Assembly: GCA_019313765.1 (NCBI GenBank)
Contig: JAFDAP010000079.1
Span: 1 to 7,358, forward strand
Origin: Deltaproteobacteria bacterium
Lineage (GTDB): Bacteria; Desulfobacterota; DSM-4660; Desulfatiglandales; Desulfatiglandaceae
Direction of reading: 5' to 3'
Length of the DNA: 7,358 bases
Below, one piece after another: positions 1 through 5,946 of the stretch. How positions within the stretch are numbered: position 1 is the first letter of the stretch; the number at the start of each line of letters is the position of its first letter. The notes beneath the pieces were generated by a model that was not told where the DNA came from, searched no databases, and worked only from the letters and a program-made list of their open reading frames with translations. Position numbers and translations under genes: made by a program.

Positions 1-92
1 GCAGAGACATCTAGCTCTGACCCCCGCGTAGCGGGATCTTCGACGGTCCCAGCCTCCGGCCCATAGGGCCTACGGCCCGGGGGGAGGACCAG
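1..92. other. GC-rich hairpin-dense leader upstream of the lipid A genes
   Basis: No gene is recognisable here; the three forward frames meet stops at 64-66, 29-31 and 12-14, so at most a short tail of an upstream gene is present. Visible inverted repeats are CAGAG (2-6) with CTCTG (15-19), CCCGC (23-27) with GCGGG (31-35), and alternating GGCCC (58-62), GGGCC (66-70), GGCCC (74-78) units spaced 8 bases apart. CCTCC (53-57) can pair with GGAGG (83-87) to enclose the last set. No T-run follows, so this is not a classical intrinsic terminator for an upstream gene. It could be a dispersed repeat or a structured leader; the sequence alone does not decide. Confidence 0.4.
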
Positions 93-119
93 GTTTTCAA
101 TGGAAAATAAAAGGGAAGC

Positions 120-136
120 CCCGCCATTTAGGTGGG
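120..136 (+). other. small 5' leader hairpin before the oxidoreductase gene
   Basis: CCCGCC (120-125) can pair with GGTGGG (131-136), with one G-U pair, around the loop ATTTA. The heptamer GGGAAGC occurs on both sides, at 113-119 and 134-140. The hairpin lies 21 bases before the ribosome binding site, so it would be in the 5' leader if transcription starts upstream. No function can be assigned. Confidence 0.25.
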
Positions 137-172
137 AAGCTTTACCAAGTCCGCTTCAGGAGAAATAAAGAC

Positions 173-1144
173 GTGAATCAGGATAAAGTGAAAGTTGGTG
201 TCATCGGGGTTGGTCATCTTGGCGAGTACCATGTGCAGAAATATCTGGCCATGCCGACGGTCGAGTTAATGGGTGTGGTGGACACAGATTCGGATAGAGC
301 AACTGAGATATCTGGACGATATAATGTAAATGCCTATGGAGAACACCGCGAAATTTTAGATATGGTAGATGCAGTGAGTCTTGCCGTGCCCACGGAGGTA
401 CATTTTGATGTGGCGCGGGATATCCTCTCAAAGGGCATTCATCTGCTGATAGAAAAGCCGATTACATATAAGATTGAAGATGCTGACTGCCTGTTGGAAC
501 TGGCCAGGAAAAATAATGTTGTACTTCAGGTGGGGCTTGTGGAACGCTTTAATCCGGCCATTGTCAAGATGGAATCCATGTTGACCCAGCCCGTTTTCTT
601 AGAGTCCCATCGTATGAACGTCTTTACCTCGAGAGGAATTGATGTGGATGTGGTGCTTGACTTGATGATCCATGACCTGGATATATTCCTTCACGTTGTT
701 CCATCAGAGGTAAAGGATATCCATGCGGTTGGCATGTCCGTCATCACAGGGAAAACGGATATCGCCAATGTAAGGATGATCTTTGAAAATGGGGTGGTGG
801 CCAATCTGACTGCAAGCAGGGTGGCTGATAAGGCATTGAGAAAGATCCGCGTGTTCCAGCCGGATGCCTATCTTTCCGTAAATTGCGCCAAGAGGGAACT
901 GAGCGTCATCCGCTTAAACGGAGAGGTCAATGATTCGAATGATTTTCCTCAAGTTACGTCCGAAAAGATGAAATTTCCCGGCAAAGACCCTTTGGCTGAT
1001 GAAATCTCTTCCTTTATGGATGCGGTAACCAACGGGGCGGAACCGATCGTGAGCGGCCAGGACGGCCGAAATGCCCTTAAAACCGCTCTTGATATTATTG
1101 ACCAGATTAAAAGAGGCAACAAAAATTTTCAGGCCATCTCCTGA
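173..1144 (+). CDS. Gfo/Idh/MocA family NAD(P)-dependent oxidoreductase of a lipid A locus
   Basis: A 323-residue cytosolic dehydrogenase of the Gfo/Idh/MocA family. The N-terminal Rossmann fold shows GVGHLG at 12-17 followed by an acidic strand end near D37. The family EKP motif is at 94-96, with K95 the expected catalytic lysine. The C-terminal half carries GLVERFNP (121-128) and D163-x3-H167-D168, the usual position of substrate-binding residues. The start is GTG at 173, chosen because AGGAG (158-162) lies 10 bases upstream. The 3' end overlaps the best lpxB start by 74 bases, so the two are probably coupled. Known relatives beside lpx genes include GnnA, a UDP-GlcNAc 3-dehydrogenase that with the aminotransferase GnnB makes the 3-amino sugar for amide-rich lipid A. 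That role is plausible here but inferred from context. The family is broad, and no GnnB-type transaminase is visible. Confidence 0.9.
   Translation: MNQDKVKVGVIGVGHLGEYHVQKYLAMPTVELMGVVDTDSDRATEISGRYNVNAYGEHREILDMVDAVSLAVPTEVHFDVARDILSKGIHLLIEKPITYKIEDADCLLELARKNNVVLQVGLVERFNPAIVKMESMLTQPVFLESHRMNVFTSRGIDVDVVLDLMIHDLDIFLHVVPSEVKDIHAVGMSVITGKTDIANVRMIFENGVVANLTASRVADKALRKIRVFQPDAYLSVNCAKRELSVIRLNGEVNDSNDFPQVTSEKMKFPGKDPLADEISSFMDAVTNGAEPIVSGQDGRNALKTALDIIDQIKRGNKNFQAIS
1059..1062 (+). promoter_or_regulatory. ribosome binding site supporting the ATG start of lpxB
   Basis: AGGA lies 8 bases before ATG 1071, inside the 3' end of the preceding oxidoreductase gene. It is the best-spaced Shine-Dalgarno match among the possible lpxB starts; the in-frame TTG codons at 1089 and 1098 and the GTG at 1164 have weaker or no matches. 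Confidence 0.45.
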
Positions 1145-2315
1145 TTCCAGAGAACACAAATTCGTGGTCATAGTGGCCGGCGAGGCCTCTGCCGATTTAC
1201 ATGGTTCAAATCTTGTGAAGGCCATGAAGCGTCTGGAGCCCGGCATCATATTCTGGGGCATCGGGGGGAGAGAAATGGAGCGAGCAGGAGTCAAGCTTCT
1301 CTTCTCCTCTTCAGATATGGCTGTTGTGGGACTAACCGAAGTCTTGGGCAGGCTTCACACAATAATTAGGGCCTCTAAGAAACTCAAATCCATATTGAAG
1401 GATAAGCGTCCAGACCTTCTCATCCTTATCGATTATCCAGACTTCAACATCCATATTGCCGGAACCGCAAAGCGTTTTCAGGTGCCGGTTTTATACTATA
1501 TCAGCCCGCAGGTGTGGGCGTGGCGAAAAGGAAGGGTTAGAAAAATATCACGCCGCGTTGACCGCATGGCCGTGATTTTACCTTTTGAGGAGGAATTTTA
1601 CAGGCGAAGAGGAATGAAAGTGGATTATGTGGGCCACCCGCTCCTGGATGCCTTTGAATGTAGAAAAACCAGCCAGGACTCATTTTCGTCCGAGTTCCGT
1701 TATCCTGTAGTGGGGCTGCTGCCGGGAAGCCGGAAGGAGGAGATCAGCAACCTGCTCCCTGTCATGGTCAAAGCAATAGGATTTCTCTGCCGGCGCTATC
1801 CTGAAATGCGGTGCGTCTTACCCCTGGCCCCGACCATTGAGCCCGGATTTATCCGATCCTTTATTCATAACTCGCCCGTGGATATCAAAGTCATCCAGGG
1901 AGACATATACAAGGTTTTGAGTGCCTGTGATGTGGCTTTAGTGACGTCCGGTACTGCAACCTTAGACACGGCCATCATGGGCGTTCCGATGGTTATTGTA
2001 TATAAGGTCTCTTTGGTATCTTACTGGGCGGCAAGGATGATGGTTAAGGTGCCTCATATCGGGCTGGTGAACTTAGTGGCAGGGGCAGATGTAGTACCGG
2101 AATTGATTCAGCATGAAGTGACCGCCGAAAGGCTTACCCGGGAGGTCGAAATTATTCTCGATGACCGGGAGATGATGACAAGCATGAAAAGCAAACTGAA
2201 AGAGGTTAAAGAGGGTCTTGGAAAGGGAGGGGCATCGGAGAGGACTGCGGGAATAGCAATGGAAATGATGAGGAGAGATCTTCTTGAACATTTTTCAAAG
2301 TTCTCGAGGCGATGA
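1071..2315 (+). CDS. lpxB: lipid-A-disaccharide synthase LpxB
   Basis: A GT19 glycosyltransferase that joins UDP-2,3-diacylglucosamine to lipid X, forming the beta-1,6 tetraacyldisaccharide 1-phosphate at the inner face of the cytoplasmic membrane. Diagnostic blocks in order: VAGEASADLHG (35-45), IDYPDFN (120-126), YYISPQVWAWRKGR (142-155), DYVGHPLLD (185-193), LLPGSRKEEI (216-225), VTSGTATLDTAIMGVP (291-306), and HIGLVNLVAGADVVPELIQ (329-347). The first block usually reads GEASGD; here an alanine replaces the glycine. At 414 residues it is about 30 longer than the E. coli enzyme, nearly all of it N-terminal, because family members begin only about ten residues before VAGEAS. A shorter start (TTG 1098 or GTG 1164) is therefore possible, but ATG 1071 has the better ribosome binding site. 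The next gene begins one base after its stop codon. Confidence 0.97.
   Translation: MPLKPLLILLTRLKEATKIFRPSPDSREHKFVVIVAGEASADLHGSNLVKAMKRLEPGIIFWGIGGREMERAGVKLLFSSSDMAVVGLTEVLGRLHTIIRASKKLKSILKDKRPDLLILIDYPDFNIHIAGTAKRFQVPVLYYISPQVWAWRKGRVRKISRRVDRMAVILPFEEEFYRRRGMKVDYVGHPLLDAFECRKTSQDSFSSEFRYPVVGLLPGSRKEEISNLLPVMVKAIGFLCRRYPEMRCVLPLAPTIEPGFIRSFIHNSPVDIKVIQGDIYKVLSACDVALVTSGTATLDTAIMGVPMVIVYKVSLVSYWAARMMVKVPHIGLVNLVAGADVVPELIQHEVTAERLTREVEIILDDREMMTSMKSKLKEVKEGLGKGGASERTAGIAMEMMRRDLLEHFSKFSRR
2306..2309 (+). promoter_or_regulatory. ribosome binding site deciding the start of the response regulator
   Basis: GAGG lies 7 bases before ATG 2317, within the last codons of lpxB. It favours ATG 2317 over the in-frame TTG at 2284, which would add 11 residues before the normal receiver-domain start and overlap lpxB by 32 bases. 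Confidence 0.6.
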
Positions 2316-2316
2316 A

Positions 2317-3690
2317 ATGGCCAGAACGATTTTGATTGTTGATGATGAGACGAGCATTCTTCAATCTTTAGAGGGTATCCTTTCGGACGAAGGATTTGAT
2401 GCCATCTGTGCAGAGAGTGGTACCCGGGCCTTGGAAAAGATCGAGGAAGTAATGCCCGACCTGGTCCTTTTGGACATATGGATGCCCGGCCTGGATGGGA
2501 TCGAGACGCTTGAGAAGATCAAAGAGGTATATCCGAACCTTCAAGTGGTGATGATGTCCGGCCACGGCACCATTGAAACGGCTGTAAGGGCCACGAAGGT
2601 GGGGGCCTATGATTTTATCGAAAAACCCCTTTCCATTGAAAAAGTCCTTTTGTCGGTAAATAACGCCCTGGATTATTACAGTCTCGAAGAGGAGATAGAC
2701 CTTCTCAAAGAGAAGGACAAGGACAGGTACATCATAACCGGGAACAGCAAAGCGATTACCGAACTAAAGGAGCAAATCAGAATTGTAGCCCCCACAAACG
2801 CCTGGGTCCTGGTTTCAGGTGAGAACGGGACCGGAAAAGAGCTTGTGGCACATACCATACACAGATTAAGCGGCCGGAGTCATAAACCCATGGTGGAGGT
2901 CAATTGTGCGGCTATTCCGGAGGACCTGATTGAGAGCGAACTCTTCGGCCATGAAAAAGGGGCCTTTACAGGGGCGTCCACCATGAGAAGGGGCAAATTC
3001 GATCAGGCACATGAAGGTACTATTTTCTTGGATGAAATCGGTGACATGAGCCTGAAGACCCAATCCAAGACACTGAGGATTTTGCAGGAGCAGAAATTTG
3101 AGCGGGTGGGCGGTACACGGACGATAGAAGTGGACGTTCGGGTGATTGCAGCTACGAACAAGGATTTAGAGGCAGAAATTGAGAGAAATACTTTCAGAGA
3201 TGATCTCTATTTTCGGTTGAATGTCATCCCCGTGAAGGTGCCGCCCCTAAGAGAACGTGTGGAGGATATCACCGAGCTTGTGCATGAATTTGCCGGAGAA
3301 TTCACGCTAAAAACCAACCTCGAACCGAAAGAGTTTTCTGAAGATGTATTTCAGGTCCTTGAAAAATATGAATGGCCCGGAAACGTCCGGGAACTCAAAA
3401 ACCTGGTGGAGCGGCTTATGATCATGACACCGGGCCATGTTATTGAGGGCAAAGATATACCACCGCCCTTTAACAGGCCATCGGAGATAAAGGAAGATTT
3501 TGAACCGGCTTTTATGTCCGGTTCGTTTAGAGAGGCAAGGAGCGAATTTGAGAAGGCCTTTATTGAAAGAAAGCTCATTGAGTACAAAGGAAACATTTCA
3601 CAGACGGCCGAAGCCATCGGTATTGAACGGAGTAACCTTCACAAAAAGATCAAGGCCTATGGGCTTGAGGGATTTGGGAAGTCGGAATGA
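2317..3690 (+). CDS. NtrX/NtrC-type sigma54-dependent response regulator
   Basis: A 457-residue transcription activator of sigma54 promoters. The receiver domain (about 1-120) has acidic residues D9-D10-E11, phospho-acceptor D53 (LLDIWMPG, 51-58), S81 and K103. The central AAA+ domain (about 137-370) has Walker A GENGTGKE (168-175), the sigma54-contacting GAFTGA loop (215-220), Walker B TIFLDE (235-240), FRDDLYFRL (293-301) and WPGNVREL (353-360). A Fis-type helix-turn-helix occupies about 424-450. SGHGTIETAV and GAYDFIEKPLS in the receiver resemble NtrX more than NtrC, so NtrX-like is the better label, though the target genes cannot be read. All residues needed for phosphorylation, ATP hydrolysis and sigma54 contact are present. 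It starts one base after the lpxB stop, so it is probably co-transcribed with lipid A genes. No sensor kinase lies downstream; convergent ysxC follows. Confidence 0.95.
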   Translation: MARTILIVDDETSILQSLEGILSDEGFDAICAESGTRALEKIEEVMPDLVLLDIWMPGLDGIETLEKIKEVYPNLQVVMMSGHGTIETAVRATKVGAYDFIEKPLSIEKVLLSVNNALDYYSLEEEIDLLKEKDKDRYIITGNSKAITELKEQIRIVAPTNAWVLVSGENGTGKELVAHTIHRLSGRSHKPMVEVNCAAIPEDLIESELFGHEKGAFTGASTMRRGKFDQAHEGTIFLDEIGDMSLKTQSKTLRILQEQKFERVGGTRTIEVDVRVIAATNKDLEAEIERNTFRDDLYFRLNVIPVKVPPLRERVEDITELVHEFAGEFTLKTNLEPKEFSEDVFQVLEKYEWPGNVRELKNLVERLMIMTPGHVIEGKDIPPPFNRPSEIKEDFEPAFMSGSFREARSEFEKAFIERKLIEYKGNISQTAEAIGIERSNLHKKIKAYGLEGFGKSE

Positions 3691-3798
3691 TAAAGAAAGA
3701 AAAGAGGAATGAGAAATGAGGAAAGAGGAAGTAGGAAAGAAGAAAGAGAAAATAGGAATGAGAAAAGAGGATAATGTGTTGGTTATGTTGAGGGATTT
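3691..3798 (-). terminator. candidate Rho-dependent terminator region for the ysxC transcript
   Basis: From 3684 to 3802 the plus strand contains no C, so RNA read from the minus strand past the ysxC stop has no G and is about one third C, rich in CU tracts. Rho loading sites are characteristically C-rich, G-poor and unstructured. Lack of G on that RNA also rules out a stable GC hairpin, so an intrinsic terminator is not available in this convergent gap. The assignment rests on composition only. Confidence 0.35.
3704..3773 (+). repeat. ten tandem degenerate purine heptamers (consensus GAGGAAN)
   Basis: Read from 3704, the sequence divides without gaps into GAGGAAT, GAGAAAT, GAGGAAA, GAGGAAG, TAGGAAA, GAAGAAA, GAGAAAA, TAGGAAT, GAGAAAA and GAGGATA. 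The 12-mer AGGAATGAGAAA recurs at 3705-3716 and 3754-3765, exactly seven units apart. The array begins 13 bases after the response-regulator stop codon, on its coding strand. More degenerate A/G sequence (3691-3703) links it to that stop. Confidence 0.85.
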
Positions 3799-4410
3799 TT
3801 AACGCGGAACCCGTAAATCGGAACCCGCAACCCGCCTTATCTTATCCCATATTTCCTCCCGTCCATTTTTTGTCTTTGCTGAAAAGAGTATAGGGGCAAT
3901 GGGTGAAATGTCCTTGAGTTGACGAGTGATCTTATAGGCCCTCGTTCGGGCCTTTTGCCGCGAAAGTTTATCGGCCTTTGTGAGCACCGGAATGGCATTT
4001 ATGTCATAATGTTTCAACCAGCTTAAAAGGTCTGTGTCTCCGGAAGAAACCTCTCTCCTTATATCTAAAATTACCACGACTGCCTTGAGGTTTGATCGTT
4101 CACGCAAATAGGTCTCCACCATATGCTGCCAGGATTTCTTAACGTTTATGGGAACGCGGGCAAAGCCATAGCCCGGCAGATCGACCAGGTACAATGATTT
4201 ACCCATGTTGAAGAAGTTGATGGACTGGGTCCTGCCTGGCCTGGAACTGGTTCTGGCTAAGCCTTTGCGGTTGACAAGGACATTTATAAGGGAGGACTTG
4301 CCCACGTTGGACTTGCCGGCAAAGGCGATTTCCGGCCTGTCCGGTGGTGGGTACTGGTTTGCGCGAAAGGCGCTTGTGAGGAATGCAATATCCATTCGAG
4401 AATTCGTCAT
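3799..4410 (-). CDS. ysxC: ribosome biogenesis GTP-binding protein YsxC/EngB (YihA family)
   Basis: A 203-residue cytosolic TRAFAC GTPase needed in late 50S subunit assembly. The G motifs are intact: G1 GKSNVGKS (32-39), the switch I threonine around T61 after SSRPGRTQS, G3 DLPG (77-80) followed by YGFA, G4 TKAD (144-147), and G5 SAK (177-179). Length is normal for the family. The ATG start has AGGTGA just upstream, overlapping the stop codon of the preceding aminotransferase, with 3 bases between the two genes. This indicates translational coupling. The last residues (about 193-203, VAGSDLRVPR) are encoded by a 7-base tandem repeat rather than ordinary coding sequence, so the native C-terminus may have been replaced or extended. 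All GTPase motifs lie well before the repeat, so activity should be retained. Confidence 0.96.
   Translation of the reverse strand: MTNSRMDIAFLTSAFRANQYPPPDRPEIAFAGKSNVGKSSLINVLVNRKGLARTSSRPGRTQSINFFNMGKSLYLVDLPGYGFARVPINVKKSWQHMVETYLRERSNLKAVVVILDIRREVSSGDTDLLSWLKHYDINAIPVLTKADKLSRQKARTRAYKITRQLKDISPIAPILFSAKTKNGREEIWDKIRRVAGSDLRVPR
3808..3835 (-). repeat. four AACCCGY-type heptamers inside the 3' end of ysxC
   Basis: On the plus strand the units are AACCCGT, AAATCGG, AACCCGC and AACCCGC, in continuous 7-base register. On the coding (minus) strand they read as G/A-CGGGTT units and encode most of the last eleven residues of YsxC. The second unit is degenerate. The array stops 6 bases before the TAA codon. 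The same unit recurs at 5947-5974. Confidence 0.8.
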
Positions 4411-4413
4411 GAC

Positions 4414-5559
4414 TCACCTGTTTTCCAGGTATTCTTCCAGCCTATCAAGTCCTTCTTTTATATTTTCAAGGGAATTGGCATAGGAAAACCTGAGATAGCC
4501 CTCGGCGTTCCGGCCGAAATCAATACCAGGGGATACTCCGATACTTGCATTTTCCAGGATTTCAAAAGCCAAGTCATAGGAATTGTTACTAAGATGTTTG
4601 GCATTGACAAGCATATAAAAGGCGCCGGCCGGTTCTACGGGAAGCCCGAATCCCATCTCGCGGACCCTTTGGATCATGTACCTGCGCCGTTCGTCGTATA
4701 CGGCTTTCATCTGTTCCACGTCCGGCCCGGCCTTTGTAAGAGCAGCCAGACCGGCCCACTGGGAGACACTGCCTGCTGATATGTAGAAATTCTGCTGGAC
4801 CTTTTGCAAGGGACGGACAAAGTCGGAAGGAGCAATGAGATAACCAAGGCGCCAGCCTGTCATGGCGTATAGCTTTGAAAAACCATTGAGTACAAACGCA
4901 TTATCCGTAAACTCAAGTATCGAGTGTTCCTTTTCTCCATAAACCAGCCCATGATAAATCTCATCCGATATTACCGGAGGACCTAATTCAGCGATGTTTT
5001 TCATTCGTTCGCGTGAGAGAAGATTACCGGTTGGATTGGAAGGGGAGTTTATGAGGATAGCCCTTGTCCTTGAGCCTATTCTTTTTTTGATTTCATCGTT
5101 TCTTAACTGGAACCCATCCTCTTCGCATCCTTTCACAAGGACGGGTTTCGCCCCTAAGAAGTTTGCGAAGTTTGGATAACAGGGGTAGTGAGGGTCTGAA
5201 AAAATTATCTCATCATCTGTCTCCAAAAGGGCCGAGAAGATCATAAACAGGGCCGGGGACGTGCCGGAGGTAACAAGAATTTGTTGTGGGTCTACATGAA
5301 CCCCGTACTTGGTATGGTAGTGTTCACAGATAGCTTCTCTCAACTCGATGATGCCAAGGCTGTGAGTGTAGTGTGTCTCGCCTTTCAGAATGGCCTCCCG
5401 GGCCGCCTCACAGATGCATTGAGGCGTTGCAAAATCCGGCTCGCCAATCTCTAAATGGATGATATGGCGGCCTTGCCTTTCAAGCTCATGGGCCCTTTCA
5501 AGGACATCCATGACAATGAAAGATGGGATTTCCCGGGTCCTTTTAGCTATTCTGTTCAT
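4414..5559 (-). CDS. class I PLP-dependent aminotransferase (aspartate aminotransferase superfamily)
   Basis: A 381-residue cytosolic fold-type I aminotransferase. Conserved elements: IGEPDF (38-43), the substrate-side GETHYTHSLGIIELREAI (60-77), VTSGTS (96-101), DPHYPCYPNF (122-131), NSPSNPTGN (171-179, PLP-contacting N175), SDEIYHGLVY (198-207, D199 and Y202), GFSKLYAMTGWRLGY (226-240, Schiff-base K229, R237), and R357 in YLRFSYA, which binds the substrate carboxylate. The GWRLGY form marks the aspartate/broad-specificity branch rather than HisC, so a histidinol-phosphate role is not supported despite upstream his genes. The exact substrate cannot be read. The start chosen is ATG 5559, preceded by AAGGGAG only 2 bases away, an unusually tight spacing; TTG 5574 in the same frame would add five residues but has a weaker site. 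ysxC follows after 3 bases. Confidence 0.92.
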   Translation of the reverse strand: MNRIAKRTREIPSFIVMDVLERAHELERQGRHIIHLEIGEPDFATPQCICEAAREAILKGETHYTHSLGIIELREAICEHYHTKYGVHVDPQQILVTSGTSPALFMIFSALLETDDEIIFSDPHYPCYPNFANFLGAKPVLVKGCEEDGFQLRNDEIKKRIGSRTRAILINSPSNPTGNLLSRERMKNIAELGPPVISDEIYHGLVYGEKEHSILEFTDNAFVLNGFSKLYAMTGWRLGYLIAPSDFVRPLQKVQQNFYISAGSVSQWAGLAALTKAGPDVEQMKAVYDERRRYMIQRVREMGFGLPVEPAGAFYMLVNAKHLSNNSYDLAFEILENASIGVSPGIDFGRNAEGYLRFSYANSLENIKEGLDRLEEYLENR

Positions 5560-5561
5560 TA

Positions 5562-5568
5562 CTCCCTT
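5562..5568 (-). promoter_or_regulatory. tightly spaced ribosome binding site of the aminotransferase gene
   Basis: On the minus strand AAGGGAG ends 2 bases before ATG 5559, closer than the usual 5-9 bases. It still supports this start better than the upstream TTG 5574, whose leader has only a weak GACGG. If only the AAGGG part pairs with 16S rRNA, the spacing becomes 4 bases. Confidence 0.4.
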
Positions 5569-5595
5569 GTCCAAGTTCAGCCGTCTATTTTTTTG

Positions 5596-5655
5596 ACAGG
5601 ATTAACAGGATGGACTGGATTGATTTAATCTTGTAAATCAAAATACTATCCTGTT
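5596..5655. repeat. imperfect palindrome with ACAGGAT direct repeats
   Basis: Three 9-base direct repeats, ACAGGATTA, ACAGGATGG and ACTGGATTG, run from 5596 to 5622. AACAGGAT (5604-5611) is mirrored by ATCCTGTT (5648-5655), and inside this TTGATTTA (5620-5627) pairs perfectly with TAAATCAA (5634-5641) around a 6-base loop. The result is a long two-part hairpin about 20-80 bases before the aminotransferase start. A related palindrome lies at 5864-5892. I recall ACAGGAT-type dispersed repeats in several environmental genomes, but copy number here was not tested. Confidence 0.65.
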
Positions 5656-5718
5656 TTTGAGAAAATTTATTGTTAGATTGTTTACACAACAAAATGCAAG
5701 AATTTAGCCATCTATAGA

Positions 5719-5745
5719 CAGGACTGTGAGGAAGAACAGTCCCTG
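5719..5745. other. hairpin with bulge in the spacer
   Basis: CAGGACTGT (5719-5727) can pair with ACAGTCCCTG (5736-5745) around the 8-base loop GAGGAAGA, leaving one C unpaired. It is the most GC-rich stem in the spacer. No T-run follows on either strand, so it is not a classical intrinsic terminator. Confidence 0.5.
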
Positions 5746-5817
5746 CATAGATTTCATGTCGGATCAGCTGGGGCTTGTTCCCGAAAGAGCCAATTTACGA
5801 CTTACTTACCTAAATTA

Positions 5818-5842
5818 TTACAAAAGATGAATTCTTTTGTAA
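5818..5842. other. perfect 10-bp inverted repeat downstream of hisG
   Basis: TTACAAAAGA (5818-5827) is exactly complementary to TCTTTTGTAA (5833-5842) around the 5-base loop TGAAT. It lies about 140 bases after the hisG stop on the hisG strand. The stem is AT-rich and is followed on the minus strand by TAATTTAGG, so it is at best a weak terminator. It could also be a protein-binding palindrome. Confidence 0.55.
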
Positions 5843-5843
5843 C

Positions 5844-5914
5844 ACGGGATTTAAAAGAGGATGTACAGGTAACAAATCTTGTTTATCCTGTAATCCCGTC
5901 TAAATGTCTTTTAA
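5844..5914. repeat. crossing inverted repeats with an ACAGG/CCTGT core
   Basis: ACGGGATT (5844-5851) is mirrored by AATCCCGT (5892-5899). Nested inside, TACAGG-T-AACAA (5864-5875) is mirrored by TTGTT-TAT-CCTGTA (5879-5892) around the loop ATC. TTAAAAGA (5851-5858) is mirrored by TCTTTTAA (5907-5914). The last pair crosses the first, giving an A-B-A'-B' order that could form a pseudoknot or two alternative folds. TATCCTGT (5884-5891) also occurs at 5647-5654 in the other palindrome. Confidence 0.55.
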
Positions 5915-5946
5915 TAGGTGAACCGTTACGCTCCGTTTTCCTTCCT

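Noticed and set aside
914..1294. 126-codon minus-strand open frame across the oxidoreductase-lpxB junction
   Set aside because: It is antisense to two well-supported genes and shows no recognisable domain.
3704..3835. CRISPR array
   Set aside because: The units are contiguous 7-mers without unique spacers; no cas genes are present.
4414..5559. Aminotransferase as HisC (histidinol-phosphate aminotransferase), given nearby hisI-hisG
   Set aside because: The active-site blocks SDEIYHGLVY and TGWRLGY belong to the aspartate/class I branch, and a repeat-filled spacer of about 400 bases separates it from hisG.
5719..5745. Intrinsic terminator for hisI-hisG
   Set aside because: The stem is followed by no T-run on the minus strand, and it lies more than 230 bases after the hisG stop.
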